Shown: positions 51,038-59,135 of the stretch, one piece after another | How the letters are laid out: each line of letters begins with the position of its first letter | How positions within the stretch are numbered: position 1 is the first letter of the stretch | Assembly: GCF_004793885.1 (NCBI RefSeq) | Contig: NZ_SRYG01000006.1 | Coordinates: 47,226 to 111,225 of the forward strand | DNA length: 64,000 nt | Reading direction: 5' to 3' | DNA from: Dubosiella muris | GTDB taxonomy: Bacteria > Bacillota_I > Bacilli_A > Erysipelotrichales > Erysipelotrichaceae | Made by a program: the position numbers and the translations under genes | The notes under the pieces: generated by a model | The model's input: only the letters and a program-made list of their open reading frames with translations | What the model was told of the DNA's origin: nothing | Database searches by the model: none

Positions 51038-51559
51038 CTATTCAAGGTATAAAATGACTTCCTGTTCGCGCAAGGATTTTTTCACGTCGATGACGCGCTG
51101 ATTTTCGCTACCGCGAAATTTAAGCGAAATATTCTTCTTTTCTTCCACGAACGGCCCGTCGATGAGCACGTCGAGGTACGAAAGCATTTCATCCGTGCAG
51201 GGGCCGTGGCGCCGGCCGCCTTCCAGCAAGTCCTGGTCGAGCAGGAATCCGGTATAAGACCAAATGTTTTTTTCGGGATAGCGGGCTTTGACGGCGCGCA
51301 GCAGTTTGACAAGCTCGGCCTGGTTCGACAGCTCGAACGGATCGCCGCCCAGCAGCGTCAGGCCCTGGATGTAGGAAGGCTCGAGCGCTTGCAGGATTTC
51401 CTCCTGCGTGGCCGCGGTAAACGGCTGGCCGTAGTCGAAGTCCCACGTTTCCGGCTGGAAACAGTGAAAGCAGTGGTTCGTGCAACCCGACACGAACAGC
51501 GAGACCCGGACGCCTTCGCCGTTGGCGATGTCGTTTTTCTTGATATTTCCATAGTTCAT
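51038..51559 (-). CDS. nrdG: Anaerobic ribonucleotide reductase activating protein
   Basis: Radical SAM enzyme that creates the glycyl radical on NrdD. 173 residues. The [4Fe-4S] motif is Cys26-x3-Cys30-x2-Cys33 (GCTNHCFHCFQPETW), followed by LTLLGGDPFE, the SAM-binding region, and NIWSYTGFLLDQ. ATG 51559 is preceded by AGAGGTAACAAC; an earlier ATG at 51574 would cover that site. Same strand and order as nrdD, with a DUF1653 gene between them. Confidence 0.96.
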   Translation of the reverse strand: MNYGNIKKNDIANGEGVRVSLFVSGCTNHCFHCFQPETWDFDYGQPFTAATQEEILQALEPSYIQGLTLLGGDPFELSNQAELVKLLRAVKARYPEKNIWSYTGFLLDQDLLEGGRRHGPCTDEMLSYLDVLIDGPFVEEKKNISLKFRGSENQRVIDVKKSLREQEVILYLE

Positions 51560-51616
51560 GTTGTTACCTCTCATTGAAAAAGGAGAAGAAAACAGATCGT
51601 TCCTCTCCTGTGAAAA

Positions 51617-51862
51617 TTATTGTTCTGTTTCGTTTTCGATTTTCTCAAACCGGTACCGCTGGCCGGCATCGGGATATTTTTGATGGTCGACTTCGGACAA
51701 AAACTCATCCAGCGCGCGCGTCCAGTACGTCCCTTTGGCGTATTGTGGTTCGTAGACGACCACGACGGTTTCGTCTTCGGCGCGACGGGCCAGAAACAAC
51801 GCCCGGTACAAGCCGCCTTTAAAGTGGCGGTACAGCGCGCCGCATTCAAGGACGCGTTCCAT
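51617..51862 (-). CDS. DUF1653 family protein
   Basis: 81 residues with GALYRHFKGGLYRALFLARR and YWTRALDEFLSEVD, the conserved core of DUF1653, a small SH3-like fold of unknown role. It lies one base after the nrdD stop and 57 bases before nrdG, so it is transcribed with them. A role in nucleotide reduction is not supported by anything in the sequence; the placement may be incidental. Confidence 0.85.
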   Translation of the reverse strand: MERVLECGALYRHFKGGLYRALFLARRAEDETVVVVYEPQYAKGTYWTRALDEFLSEVDHQKYPDAGQRYRFEKIENETEQ

Positions 51863-51863
51863 C

Positions 51864-54038
51864 TTACAAATGCATGACGCGTTCTTTGATTTCCTGCGTC
51901 CGTCCCTGGTTCCAGAACTGCGTGCCGATGTAGCCGCACGTCCGGCGCGCCACGTTCATCGTTTCCTGGTCGTGGTTGTGGCAGTTCGGGCATTCCCAAA
52001 CCAGCTTGTGGTTTTCGTCCTCCACGATTTGAATTTCGCCGGTGTAGCCGCACGCCTGGCAATAGTCGCTCTTCGTGTTCAGCTCGGCGTACATGATGTG
52101 GTCGTAAATGTGCCGCATCAGCGCCAGAACGGCCGGGATGTTGTTTTCCATGTTCGGCACTTCCACATAGGAAATGGCGCCGCCCGGGGAAAGCTTCTGG
52201 AACTGCGATTCGAACGTCAGCTTGTCGAACGCGTTGATTTCCTCGGTAACATGCACGTGGTAGCTGTTCGTAATGTAGTTGCGGTCCGTGACGCCCGGAA
52301 TGATGCCGAAGCGGTCCTGGAGTTTTTTCGCGAACTTATACGTCGTCGATTCCATCGGCGTTCCATACAGCGAGAAGTCGATGTTCGTCTGGGCTTTCCA
52401 CTTGGCGCAGGCGTCGTTCAAATACTGCATGATTTCCAGACCGAAGGACGTGCCCGGCTCTTCGGTGTGCGGATGGCCGGTCATATACGTCACGCACTCG
52501 CAAAGACCTGCGTAGCCTAGCGAAATCGTCGAGTAGCCGCCAAAGAGCAGCTTGTCGATCGTTTCGCCTTTTTTCAAACGGGCCAGGGCGCCATCCTGCC
52601 AAAGAATCGGCGCGACGTCGCTTGGCGTGCCCAGCAGCCGGTTGTGGCGGCACATGAGCGCCCGGTAGCACAAATCCAGCCGTTCGTCCATGATTTTCCA
52701 GAACGCCTCCACGTTGCCTTTTGAAGAGCAGGCCACGTCCACAAGGTTGAGCGTGACGACGCCCTGGTTGAAACGGCCATAGTATTTCGGCTTGTCGTTT
52801 TCGTCGCGATATGTCGTCAGGAAGGAGCGGCAGCCCATGCATGGGTAGCAGTTTCCTTCGCCGGCTTTGTCGATTTTGAGCGAAAGCATCATTTTTTCGG
52901 AAATGTAGTCCGGCACCATTCGTTTGGCTGTGCAGCGCGCGGCCAGCTCGGTCAAATAGTAGTACGGGCTGTTTTCATGGATGTTGTTTTCCTCCAAAAC
53001 GTAAATGAGCTTCGGGAACGCCGGCGTGATGTAAATGCCTTTTTCGTTTTTGACGCCCTGCATGCGCTGACGCAGCATTTCCTCGATGATCAGCGCCAGG
53101 TCGTGACGCGTCGTCGGGTCCTCTACCTCGTTCAAGTACATGAACACGGTCACAAACGGCGCCTGGCCGTTGGTCGTCATGAGCGTGATAACCTGGTACT
53201 GGATGGTCTGCACGCCTTTTTCGATTTCGCGGCGTACGCGCATTTCCGCCATTTCATTGGCTTTTTCCTCGGTGTACTCCATGCCCATGGCGTCGAGCTC
53301 TTCGCGCACTTCCCGGCGCGCCTTGTCGCGCGACACTTGCACGAATGGCGCCAAGTGGGACAGGGTGATGCTTTGACCGCCGTACTGGGAGCTGGCCACC
53401 TGGGCGATGATTTGCGTCGCCACGTTGCAGGCGGTCGAGAAGCTGTGCGGCTTTTCGATCATCGTTTCCGAGATGACGGTGCCGTTTTGGAGCATGTCCT
53501 CCAAATTGACGAGGCAGCAGTTGTGCATGTGCTGGGCGAAGTAGTCCGAATCGTGGAAGTGAATGATTCCCTTGTCGTGGGCTTCCATGATTTCAGGCGG
53601 CAGCAGGAACCGCTTCGTGATGTCCTTGGACACCTCGCCGGCCATGTAGTCGCGCTGGACGCTGTTGACAAGCGGGTTTTTGTTGGAGTTTTCCTGCTTG
53701 ACTTCCTCGTTGTTGCGCTCGAGCAGCGACATGATTTGCTGGTCGGTGGAATTTGCCTTCCGAACGAGCGCCCGCTCGTACCGATATGTGATATAATTGT
53801 GCGCGACTGCGAAATAGCCGTGACGCATGATTTCGTTTTCGACGAGGTCCTGGATTTCCTCGACGCTTGGACTGCGGGAAAAATCCTCGCATTTTTCGGC
53901 GACAATGTGCGCGATGGCTTGCACTTCGAGTTCGTGCATTTGCATGTTCGGGGTCGCGTTGCTGGCCTTCCGAATGGCGTTTTCTATTTTCGAGATGTCA
54001 AAAACAACTTCTTCTCCACTTCGTTTGATCACTTTCAT
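51864..54038 (-). CDS. nrdD: Anaerobic ribonucleoside-triphosphate reductase
   Basis: Class III reductase: makes dNTPs under anaerobic conditions with a glycyl radical. 724 residues. N-terminal ATP-cone (about 1-90, VIKRSGEEVVFDISKI), then the barrel with HFHDSDYF and the NCCLVNLEDML thiyl region, the C-terminal zinc site CQACG and CPNCHN, and the radical loop RRTCGYIGTQFW with Gly702. Ribosome binding site AAAGGAG. The activase gene nrdG is in the same operon. A 24-base palindrome lies 37 bases upstream of the ATG. Confidence 0.97.
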   Translation of the reverse strand: MKVIKRSGEEVVFDISKIENAIRKASNATPNMQMHELEVQAIAHIVAEKCEDFSRSPSVEEIQDLVENEIMRHGYFAVAHNYITYRYERALVRKANSTDQQIMSLLERNNEEVKQENSNKNPLVNSVQRDYMAGEVSKDITKRFLLPPEIMEAHDKGIIHFHDSDYFAQHMHNCCLVNLEDMLQNGTVISETMIEKPHSFSTACNVATQIIAQVASSQYGGQSITLSHLAPFVQVSRDKARREVREELDAMGMEYTEEKANEMAEMRVRREIEKGVQTIQYQVITLMTTNGQAPFVTVFMYLNEVEDPTTRHDLALIIEEMLRQRMQGVKNEKGIYITPAFPKLIYVLEENNIHENSPYYYLTELAARCTAKRMVPDYISEKMMLSLKIDKAGEGNCYPCMGCRSFLTTYRDENDKPKYYGRFNQGVVTLNLVDVACSSKGNVEAFWKIMDERLDLCYRALMCRHNRLLGTPSDVAPILWQDGALARLKKGETIDKLLFGGYSTISLGYAGLCECVTYMTGHPHTEEPGTSFGLEIMQYLNDACAKWKAQTNIDFSLYGTPMESTTYKFAKKLQDRFGIIPGVTDRNYITNSYHVHVTEEINAFDKLTFESQFQKLSPGGAISYVEVPNMENNIPAVLALMRHIYDHIMYAELNTKSDYCQACGYTGEIQIVEDENHKLVWECPNCHNHDQETMNVARRTCGYIGTQFWNQGRTQEIKERVMHL

Positions 54039-54074
54039 CGTATGTTCTCCTTTGATCGTTTATCCCTTGGAAAT

Positions 54075-54098
54075 AAATAGTTGAACGTTCAACTATTT
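54075..54098. promoter_or_regulatory. Perfect 24-base palindrome upstream of nrdD
   Basis: Half site AAATAGTTGAAC followed by its exact complement. It does not match the usual NrdR box, so it may bind another dimeric repressor; TTGAACGTTCAA resembles TetR-type operators. It lies within the likely nrdD promoter region. Confidence 0.7.
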
Positions 54099-54264
54099 TG
54101 CTTGCCCATCGTAACACACAAAAAACGGAAAGAAAAGAGTTGACTTTTCGCTTTGTTTGGCATGCCCGAAAAGGAAGGGGAATAGGGGTTGATTTCTTAT
54201 GGTGGATGTGACAAAGTATGGAATGAGGATTTTGGTTTAGATGGGAAGAGAGGATAATGTGAAT

Positions 54265-54777
54265 ATGGATCAAGAACTCAAACAAACGATCGAATGCGTA
54301 TATGAATTATGCGAAGAAGTCGAAAAAACGCTCCAAAAAACCGTAACGCTCCAAAACCCCCTGAAAGCTCTGCTACAAACCGAATTGATGATGTATGTCA
54401 TGTATTTGACAGTTTCCGACGACCGGATCGAATTGAGCGAAAGCCAGTTTTTGCGCGACTATTTGGATTATGATTTCTCCCCCGACGAAATCGCCGCGTT
54501 CGTGCAAAACAATTCGGTCGAAACGTTTCGGCAAACGGTGCCGTATACGTTCCAGCTCTTTGTGAAAGCGGATAATTTATTGTATGGCCGCCACGGAAAG
54601 GTGTCGCTGGCGGCGTGCGCGCTGTATCAAATGTATGAAACGATCGGCCTGGCACTGATTTCGGCGGACGAAGAAATCGACGTGCAGGAATACCATGACC
54701 TGGCAGACTTTTTGACGATGCTCAAAGCCTATATGGACCAGCATCTTGATTCCGCAAAAAAGCGAAGTGTGCATTGA
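54265..54777 (+). CDS. Unknown helical cytoplasmic protein
   Basis: 170 residues, all-helical by appearance, acidic, with two similar acidic patches, LTVSDDRIELSESQF and LISADEEIDVQEYHDL. That pattern is reminiscent of TerB-like folds, but I cannot confirm it. Start choice is uncertain: ATG 54265 (MDQELKQTIE), a GTG six bases before it and ATG 54241 are all possible, with AGAGGA between them. Its stop lies inside a terminator shared with the converging SDR gene. Confidence 0.7.
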   Translation: MDQELKQTIECVYELCEEVEKTLQKTVTLQNPLKALLQTELMMYVMYLTVSDDRIELSESQFLRDYLDYDFSPDEIAAFVQNNSVETFRQTVPYTFQLFVKADNLLYGRHGKVSLAACALYQMYETIGLALISADEEIDVQEYHDLADFLTMLKAYMDQHLDSAKKRSVH

Positions 54778-54793
54778 CGCTTCGCTTTTTTTA
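54758..54793. terminator. Bidirectional terminator between the helical protein and SDR genes
   Basis: AGCGAAG (54761-54767) pairs with CTTCGCT (54780-54786), followed by TTTTTT; A-run on the other side. Confidence 0.85.
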
Positions 54794-55510
54794 CTGCTCG
54801 TTTCCCGGCGTGTATATCCAGCCATGCTCGCCATGGTAAATCATTTGCCGGCTCATGCCGCCATCCACGACGATGTTTTGCGCGGTGATGAACGCGGCCT
54901 GGTCGCTTGCCAAAAACAAAGCGAGATCCGCGACGTCGTCGACGGTTCCAATACGGCCAAGCGGCTGTTGTTTTTCGTCTGCCTCGCTCCATTCCTGCGC
55001 GTGGCTGTTGATCCAGCCAGGCGCGATCGCGTTGACGCGAACGGCCGGCGCCAGGGACATCGCCATGGCGTGCGTGAGCGCCGCCAGTCCGCCTTTGGCC
55101 GCGGCGTAGCTTTCCGTTTGCGGCATCGACTGATCCTGTCTGGTGGAGGTGATGTTTAAAATCGAGGCGTGCTCGGCAAACGCGGGCCGCAGCAGCTTCG
55201 ACAAGTAAAACGGGGCGATGACGCCAACGGCCATGGCGTGGGAAAACGCCGCGTATCCGCATTCGTCGATGCCTTGCATGACGGGGATGGCGTTGTTGAC
55301 GAGCACGTCGACGGTTTCGAACGTGTCGATGACTTTTTTCGCGAACCGCTCCAGCGTGGCTTGATCCGAGACGCTTCCTTGAAAAAAATCGTTCGGTAAA
55401 ATGTCGATGATCGCCACGCGGGCGCCTTCCGCCTCGAAGCGTTCGCGCAGCCGCTTTCCGATGCCCGAGGCGCCGCCGGTAATGACGACATGTTTGTTTT
55501 TAAAACGCAT
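54791..55510 (-). CDS. Short-chain dehydrogenase/reductase (FabG-like)
   Basis: 239 residues, classical SDR. The cofactor motif is TGGASGIGKRL, NNA appears in VLVNNAIPV, the catalytic Ser-Tyr-Lys set in ITSTRQDQ and SYAAAKGGLAAL, and the PGWI segment after the active site. The IDILPN loop after strand two suggests NAD preference. No other fatty-acid genes are near, so a role in sugar or secondary alcohol oxidation is as likely as FabG. ATG 55510 with AAAAGGAGAATGGA upstream. Monocistronic. Confidence 0.88.
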   Translation of the reverse strand: MRFKNKHVVITGGASGIGKRLRERFEAEGARVAIIDILPNDFFQGSVSDQATLERFAKKVIDTFETVDVLVNNAIPVMQGIDECGYAAFSHAMAVGVIAPFYLSKLLRPAFAEHASILNITSTRQDQSMPQTESYAAAKGGLAALTHAMAMSLAPAVRVNAIAPGWINSHAQEWSEADEKQQPLGRIGTVDDVADLALFLASDQAAFITAQNIVVDGGMSRQMIYHGEHGWIYTPGNEQ

Positions 55511-55594
55511 ATTCCATTCTCCTTTTTGAAATCATAGCACACGATGGACGTTTTCTTGACGGAGATGATATGATTTGGATAGAGGAGAATCACG

Positions 55595-56623
55595 ATGGCA
55601 AAACGAAAACGGCAAACAGCACGAATTTTATGGATCGCGAGCCTCGCCTTTTTCCTAGGCTCGATCTATTTGTTTTACGATAATCTGCTCGTGGCTGGTC
55701 TATTCGGATTGGTGGTCAGCTTTTTTTTAGCGCCTACCGTCCGCGCGCTGCTCCGGCAGCATCATTATAACCGGAACGCGCTCATTGGCGTTCCGTTGTG
55801 CGCCCTGGCGCTGATGGCCGCCAGCTATGTGGCGTTCAAACCCGGCGAGAAAGACATTCCCTCGCTGCTTAAGGAATACACCCACGTGTCCGGCACGAAG
55901 GTGGACAATTTTCAGGACATGAGCTACATGGTCGATCCGCATTTGCGACCTGTGAAAAAAGAGGGGGAAATCCGCTATTATCCCGTGAAAGGACAGCCGA
56001 TCCCGGTTTTGATCGTGTCCCATGTCGACAACGCGTCGTGCGCCGACGCCGAGGCCTTTTTGTCGCGCTACATTCCCGGGCAGCTTGGCAGCGACGGGGC
56101 GGTTTCGAACGTGCTGACCGAAGATTACGAAGTCAACGGCCGGCCAAGCCAGATGGCCACCTACGCCTATACGCTTACGAAAAAGGAAAAGGGCGACCTT
56201 TCCGCCGACTTGATCGGGGAAACTTTTCTGGCGCCCATCGAGGGCGGGGTGTATGTGATGTCGTTTTTCACGTACGCGGCCGACTTCAACGACTACGGCT
56301 ATTTGAGCCTGGTGGACACGATCGACTTGTACCGGATCACGCATTTGCTCGATGTCCGGGAGGAAATGAAAGCGTACTTGACGAAGCACGCCTGCCCGCA
56401 GGACGCCTACCAGAGCGAATGCGACGAGTTTGCAAAATACCGCTCCGCCCTGCAAACAGCGCTCGACGAGGAAAAGCCAATCGAGGAACTCGAGGCGGCC
56501 AAGGCCGCGGCTGTGACGTACGAGAACGCGATCAAGGCGCGAATCCAAAAAGACAAAGAGGACCAGGCGTATTTGAACAAGCTGTACAGCGGCGAGATCG
56601 CGGCGGACGAAACAGGAGAATAA
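55595..56623 (+). CDS. Unknown membrane protein with large soluble domain
   Basis: 342 residues. Three membrane helices in the first 80 residues are followed by a soluble domain of about 190 residues, probably outside, and an Ala/Glu-rich coiled-coil tail (about 285-330, LQTALDEEKPIEELEAAKAA). The domain has two Cys close together (HACPQDAYQSECDEF), a possible disulfide. No family recognised. Ribosome binding site AGAGGAGAATC. A good terminator follows. Confidence 0.72.
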   Translation: MAKRKRQTARILWIASLAFFLGSIYLFYDNLLVAGLFGLVVSFFLAPTVRALLRQHHYNRNALIGVPLCALALMAASYVAFKPGEKDIPSLLKEYTHVSGTKVDNFQDMSYMVDPHLRPVKKEGEIRYYPVKGQPIPVLIVSHVDNASCADAEAFLSRYIPGQLGSDGAVSNVLTEDYEVNGRPSQMATYAYTLTKKEKGDLSADLIGETFLAPIEGGVYVMSFFTYAADFNDYGYLSLVDTIDLYRITHLLDVREEMKAYLTKHACPQDAYQSECDEFAKYRSALQTALDEEKPIEELEAAKAAAVTYENAIKARIQKDKEDQAYLNKLYSGEIAADETGE

Positions 56624-56629
56624 AAGGAA

Positions 56630-56655
56630 AGGCAGGTTGCGAACCTGTCTTTTTT
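56630..56655 (+). terminator. Intrinsic terminator
   Basis: AGGCAGGTT (56630-56638) pairs with AACCTGTCT (56642-56650) with a three-base loop, followed by TTTTT. Confidence 0.85.
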
Positions 56656-56661
56656 GTGTCC

Positions 56662-56955
56662 TTATTGATGTTGCTCGTCGTTCATGCCGTCGGTGTCGAC
56701 AACGCTTTCGTCGGAAGGCTCCATCGTGTCGAATGGCGAATTGATTCCGGCGAACGCGAAGCCGGTTTTGTCCAGCATTTGCATTTGAGGAATGATTTCA
56801 AACGGAATCATGTAGTTGGCCAGATCGTTTGGATCGGCGTCGTCGGCGCCAGTCGAATAAATCGGCCATTTTTTGTAGTCCATCGTTTGATCGCCTTGAA
56901 GAAGCTCGATTTTGATGCCGTCTTCCTCCACGACGATGCGGTATTCTTTTGTCAT
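56662..56955 (-). CDS. Small acidic protein of unknown function
   Basis: 97 residues, acidic, starting TKEYRIVVEEDGIKIELLQG. No signal peptide or helix crossing the membrane, no recognised domain. ATG 56955 has GAGGTGAAAA just upstream; the open frame upstream runs through hemA antisense and is not coding. Divergent from hemA, with a TATAAT on each strand in the 120 bases between. Function unknown. Confidence 0.65.
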   Translation of the reverse strand: MTKEYRIVVEEDGIKIELLQGDQTMDYKKWPIYSTGADDADPNDLANYMIPFEIIPQMQMLDKTGFAFAGINSPFDTMEPSDESVVDTDGMNDEQHQ

Positions 56956-57046
56956 ACTTTTCACCTCGTTTTCCTCATTATAAAAGAATCCCGTCGAAAA
57001 TGGTCGCCGGATGATTGACAAAGTCGAAATGCGCCGGCAAAGAAGG

Positions 57047-57052
57047 TATAAT
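57047..57052 (+). promoter_or_regulatory. -10 box of the tetrapyrrole operon
   Basis: A perfect TATAAT lies 23 bases before hemA. A TTGACA at 57015-57020 is 26 bases away, too far for a standard -35, so the promoter may need an activator. Confidence 0.5.
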
Positions 57053-57075
57053 GAAAAGCCAAGAGGTACGAGTGA

Positions 57076-58266
57076 ATGATGGAAATTGAATTGTTTGGGC
57101 TGCATGCCGATTTGAACGTCCGCTCCCGGGTGGCCTGGAGCGAGTCGAGCGTGACGGCCTTGTATGAGCAGCTGGACCAGCCGTGCGTGATTTTGGTCAC
57201 CTGCCACCGGTTTGAAATTTACGCGACGAAAAAAATCGACGCGAACCGCATCCTGGACCGCTACGAGGGACAGGCGGTGGAAGTGTACACGAAGCAAGGA
57301 AACGAGGCGGTTCGGCATTTGCTGGAAGTCGTCAATGGACTGCATTCCCAAATTTTCGGCGAGGATGAGATCTTGCGGCAAGTCAAGCAGGCGTACGCGA
57401 CGAGCGTGCAAATGGACCGGTGCGATTCCAAGCTCCACCGTCTGTTCCAGCTCGCTTTGCGATGCGGCAAAGAGGCGCGAAGCCGGTTTCGGATGAGCGA
57501 GCACCCGCTTTCGATCGCGTACTTGGCCCGGCAGACGATGGGCGATTTGCGCGGGAAATCGGTGCTGCTCATTGGCAGCGGCGAAATCAGCCGGCGCCTG
57601 CTTGGCTATTTAAAAGACGAGCCCTGCGCGATTTACATCGCCAGCCGCCACCAAAAGCACGCCAACGCCTTGCGCGCCATCGCGCCGCGAGCCAAGGTCG
57701 TTCCGTTTGACCAACGCGTCGCGACCGCTAGGCGCTGCGATTTGGTGTGCTGCGCGACGGCGGCGCCCCATCTGGTGCTTCCCGTTTTTTTGAACGAGAA
57801 ACCGCTGGTGCTGTACGATTTCGCTTCGCCGCGCGACATCGACCCGGCGTTCGCGACGCAAAAGGGCGTGACGTTGTACACGCTGGACACGTTTGCTGCG
57901 CTGTCGAAAGCGAACGAGGCCATTCGAAAAGAGGCGCTGGAGGACATCCGGGCGCTCATTGAACGCGACGTGAAGGAATGGGACGCCCAAAACGCCAGCG
58001 GGATGCAGGCGCACACGCTGCGCGCGCTCCACGCCCAAATTGACGAAATTAGCGGGCAGACCTTTTCGGCTCTGGAACGGAAAATCGACTTGACGGATCG
58101 TGAAAAGGCGGTTTTGAAAAAGAGTTTGCGCGCCTCGATGCTCCGGCTGCTGCACACGCCCATTCACGAAATCGGCACCCATTACGACGACCTGGAGCCC
58201 GCCACCGTTCAAAGGCTGTTCGCGGTGGAACCGGACAAAGAAAGGAATGAGGACGAATGCATTTAA
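57076..58266 (+). CDS. hemA: Glutamyl-tRNA reductase
   Basis: First step of tetrapyrrole synthesis by the C5 route: reduces glutamyl-tRNA to glutamate-1-semialdehyde with NADPH. 396 residues. The catalytic cysteine is Cys43 in ILVTCHRFEIYA (the usual Asn after Cys is His here), then GLHSQIFGEDEILRQVKQAY, the NADPH-binding VLLIGSGEISRRL and the C-terminal dimerisation helices. Start ATGATG with AGAGG nine bases upstream. Overlaps hemC by 10 bases. The other overlaps in the operon indicate tightly coupled translation. Confidence 0.96.
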   Translation: MMEIELFGLHADLNVRSRVAWSESSVTALYEQLDQPCVILVTCHRFEIYATKKIDANRILDRYEGQAVEVYTKQGNEAVRHLLEVVNGLHSQIFGEDEILRQVKQAYATSVQMDRCDSKLHRLFQLALRCGKEARSRFRMSEHPLSIAYLARQTMGDLRGKSVLLIGSGEISRRLLGYLKDEPCAIYIASRHQKHANALRAIAPRAKVVPFDQRVATARRCDLVCCATAAPHLVLPVFLNEKPLVLYDFASPRDIDPAFATQKGVTLYTLDTFAALSKANEAIRKEALEDIRALIERDVKEWDAQNASGMQAHTLRALHAQIDEISGQTFSALERKIDLTDREKAVLKKSLRASMLRLLHTPIHEIGTHYDDLEPATVQRLFAVEPDKERNEDECI

Positions 58267-59135
58267 AAATCGGAACCCGGGGAAGCCAGCTGGCGCTGGC
58301 GCAAGCCACGCTCGTTGGCGAATACTTGAAAAAGCAACAGGAAGGACTGACGTACGAGCTCGTCGTCATCCACACCAAAGGCGACCGGATTCTCGACCGG
58401 CCGCTTCATCAAATGATGGACAAAGGATTGTTTGTCAAGGAAATCGAGCAGCAGCTCGCCCAGGGAGCAATCGACCTGGCCGTTCATTCTTATAAAGACG
58501 TGCCATCTCAGGTGCCGGAAGGCTTCGTGTTCGCGCCCGTTTTTATGCGAGCGGATCCCTTTGACGTTCTCGTCAGCAAAAAAGGCGGCTTCTTTTCCTT
58601 GCCGGCGGGCAGCGTGGTCGGCACGGGCTCGTTTCGGCGCGTGATGCAGTTGAAGGCGCTACGAAACGACCTCGTGTACAAAAACGTGCGCGGCAACATC
58701 AACTCCCGGCTTCAAAAGCTGGACGATGGCGAATACGACGCGCTCGTGCTGGCCGGCGCCGGCTTGCGAAGGCTTGGCTTGGAGTCGCGCATCACGCAAA
58801 CGTTTGACGAGAGTGAATGCGTGCCGGCTTGCGGGCAAGGCGCGCTCGCGATCGAGCTTTGCGCTAGCCGGACGGATTTGCACGCGTGGCTTGCCGGTTT
58901 GGCCAATCCCGAGCTGGATCGCTGCGTGGCGATGGAGCGGGCGTTTTTGACGGCGCTGGGCGGCTCGTGCTCGATTCCGATTGGTGCCTATATGCGCAAA
59001 GAGGGCGGCCGATTCCATCTTTTTACGGTGTTTGGCGACGAGAACCGCATCGTGCGGACGGAAAACGCGGACGAAGATCCGCAGGTGGCGCTTGCCAAGG
59101 CGGTGGCGCAAAGCCGGGAGGCGTTTTATGGGTAA
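58257..59135 (+). CDS. hemC: Hydroxymethylbilane synthase (porphobilinogen deaminase)
   Basis: Joins four porphobilinogen units into hydroxymethylbilane. 292 residues. KIGTRGSQLALAQA opens the protein, VHSYKDVPSQ and GTGSFRR are substrate-binding, GNINSRLQKL follows, and the dipyrromethane cofactor is attached to Cys238 in GGSCSIPIGAYM. ATG 58257 overlaps the hemA end by 10 bases with AAAGGAATGAGG upstream. Overlaps the fused cobA-hemD gene by 8 bases. Confidence 0.97.
   Translation: MHLKIGTRGSQLALAQATLVGEYLKKQQEGLTYELVVIHTKGDRILDRPLHQMMDKGLFVKEIEQQLAQGAIDLAVHSYKDVPSQVPEGFVFAPVFMRADPFDVLVSKKGGFFSLPAGSVVGTGSFRRVMQLKALRNDLVYKNVRGNINSRLQKLDDGEYDALVLAGAGLRRLGLESRITQTFDESECVPACGQGALAIELCASRTDLHAWLAGLANPELDRCVAMERAFLTALGGSCSIPIGAYMRKEGGRFHLFTVFGDENRIVRTENADEDPQVALAKAVAQSREAFYG

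Noticed and set aside
52977-54080. 367-codon open frame on the plus strand
   Set aside because: Antisense shadow of nrdD; Val/His/Phe/Arg-rich with no family features.
54075-54098. NrdR box
   Set aside because: Sequence and symmetry do not match the A/C-rich NrdR repeats, and only one site is present.
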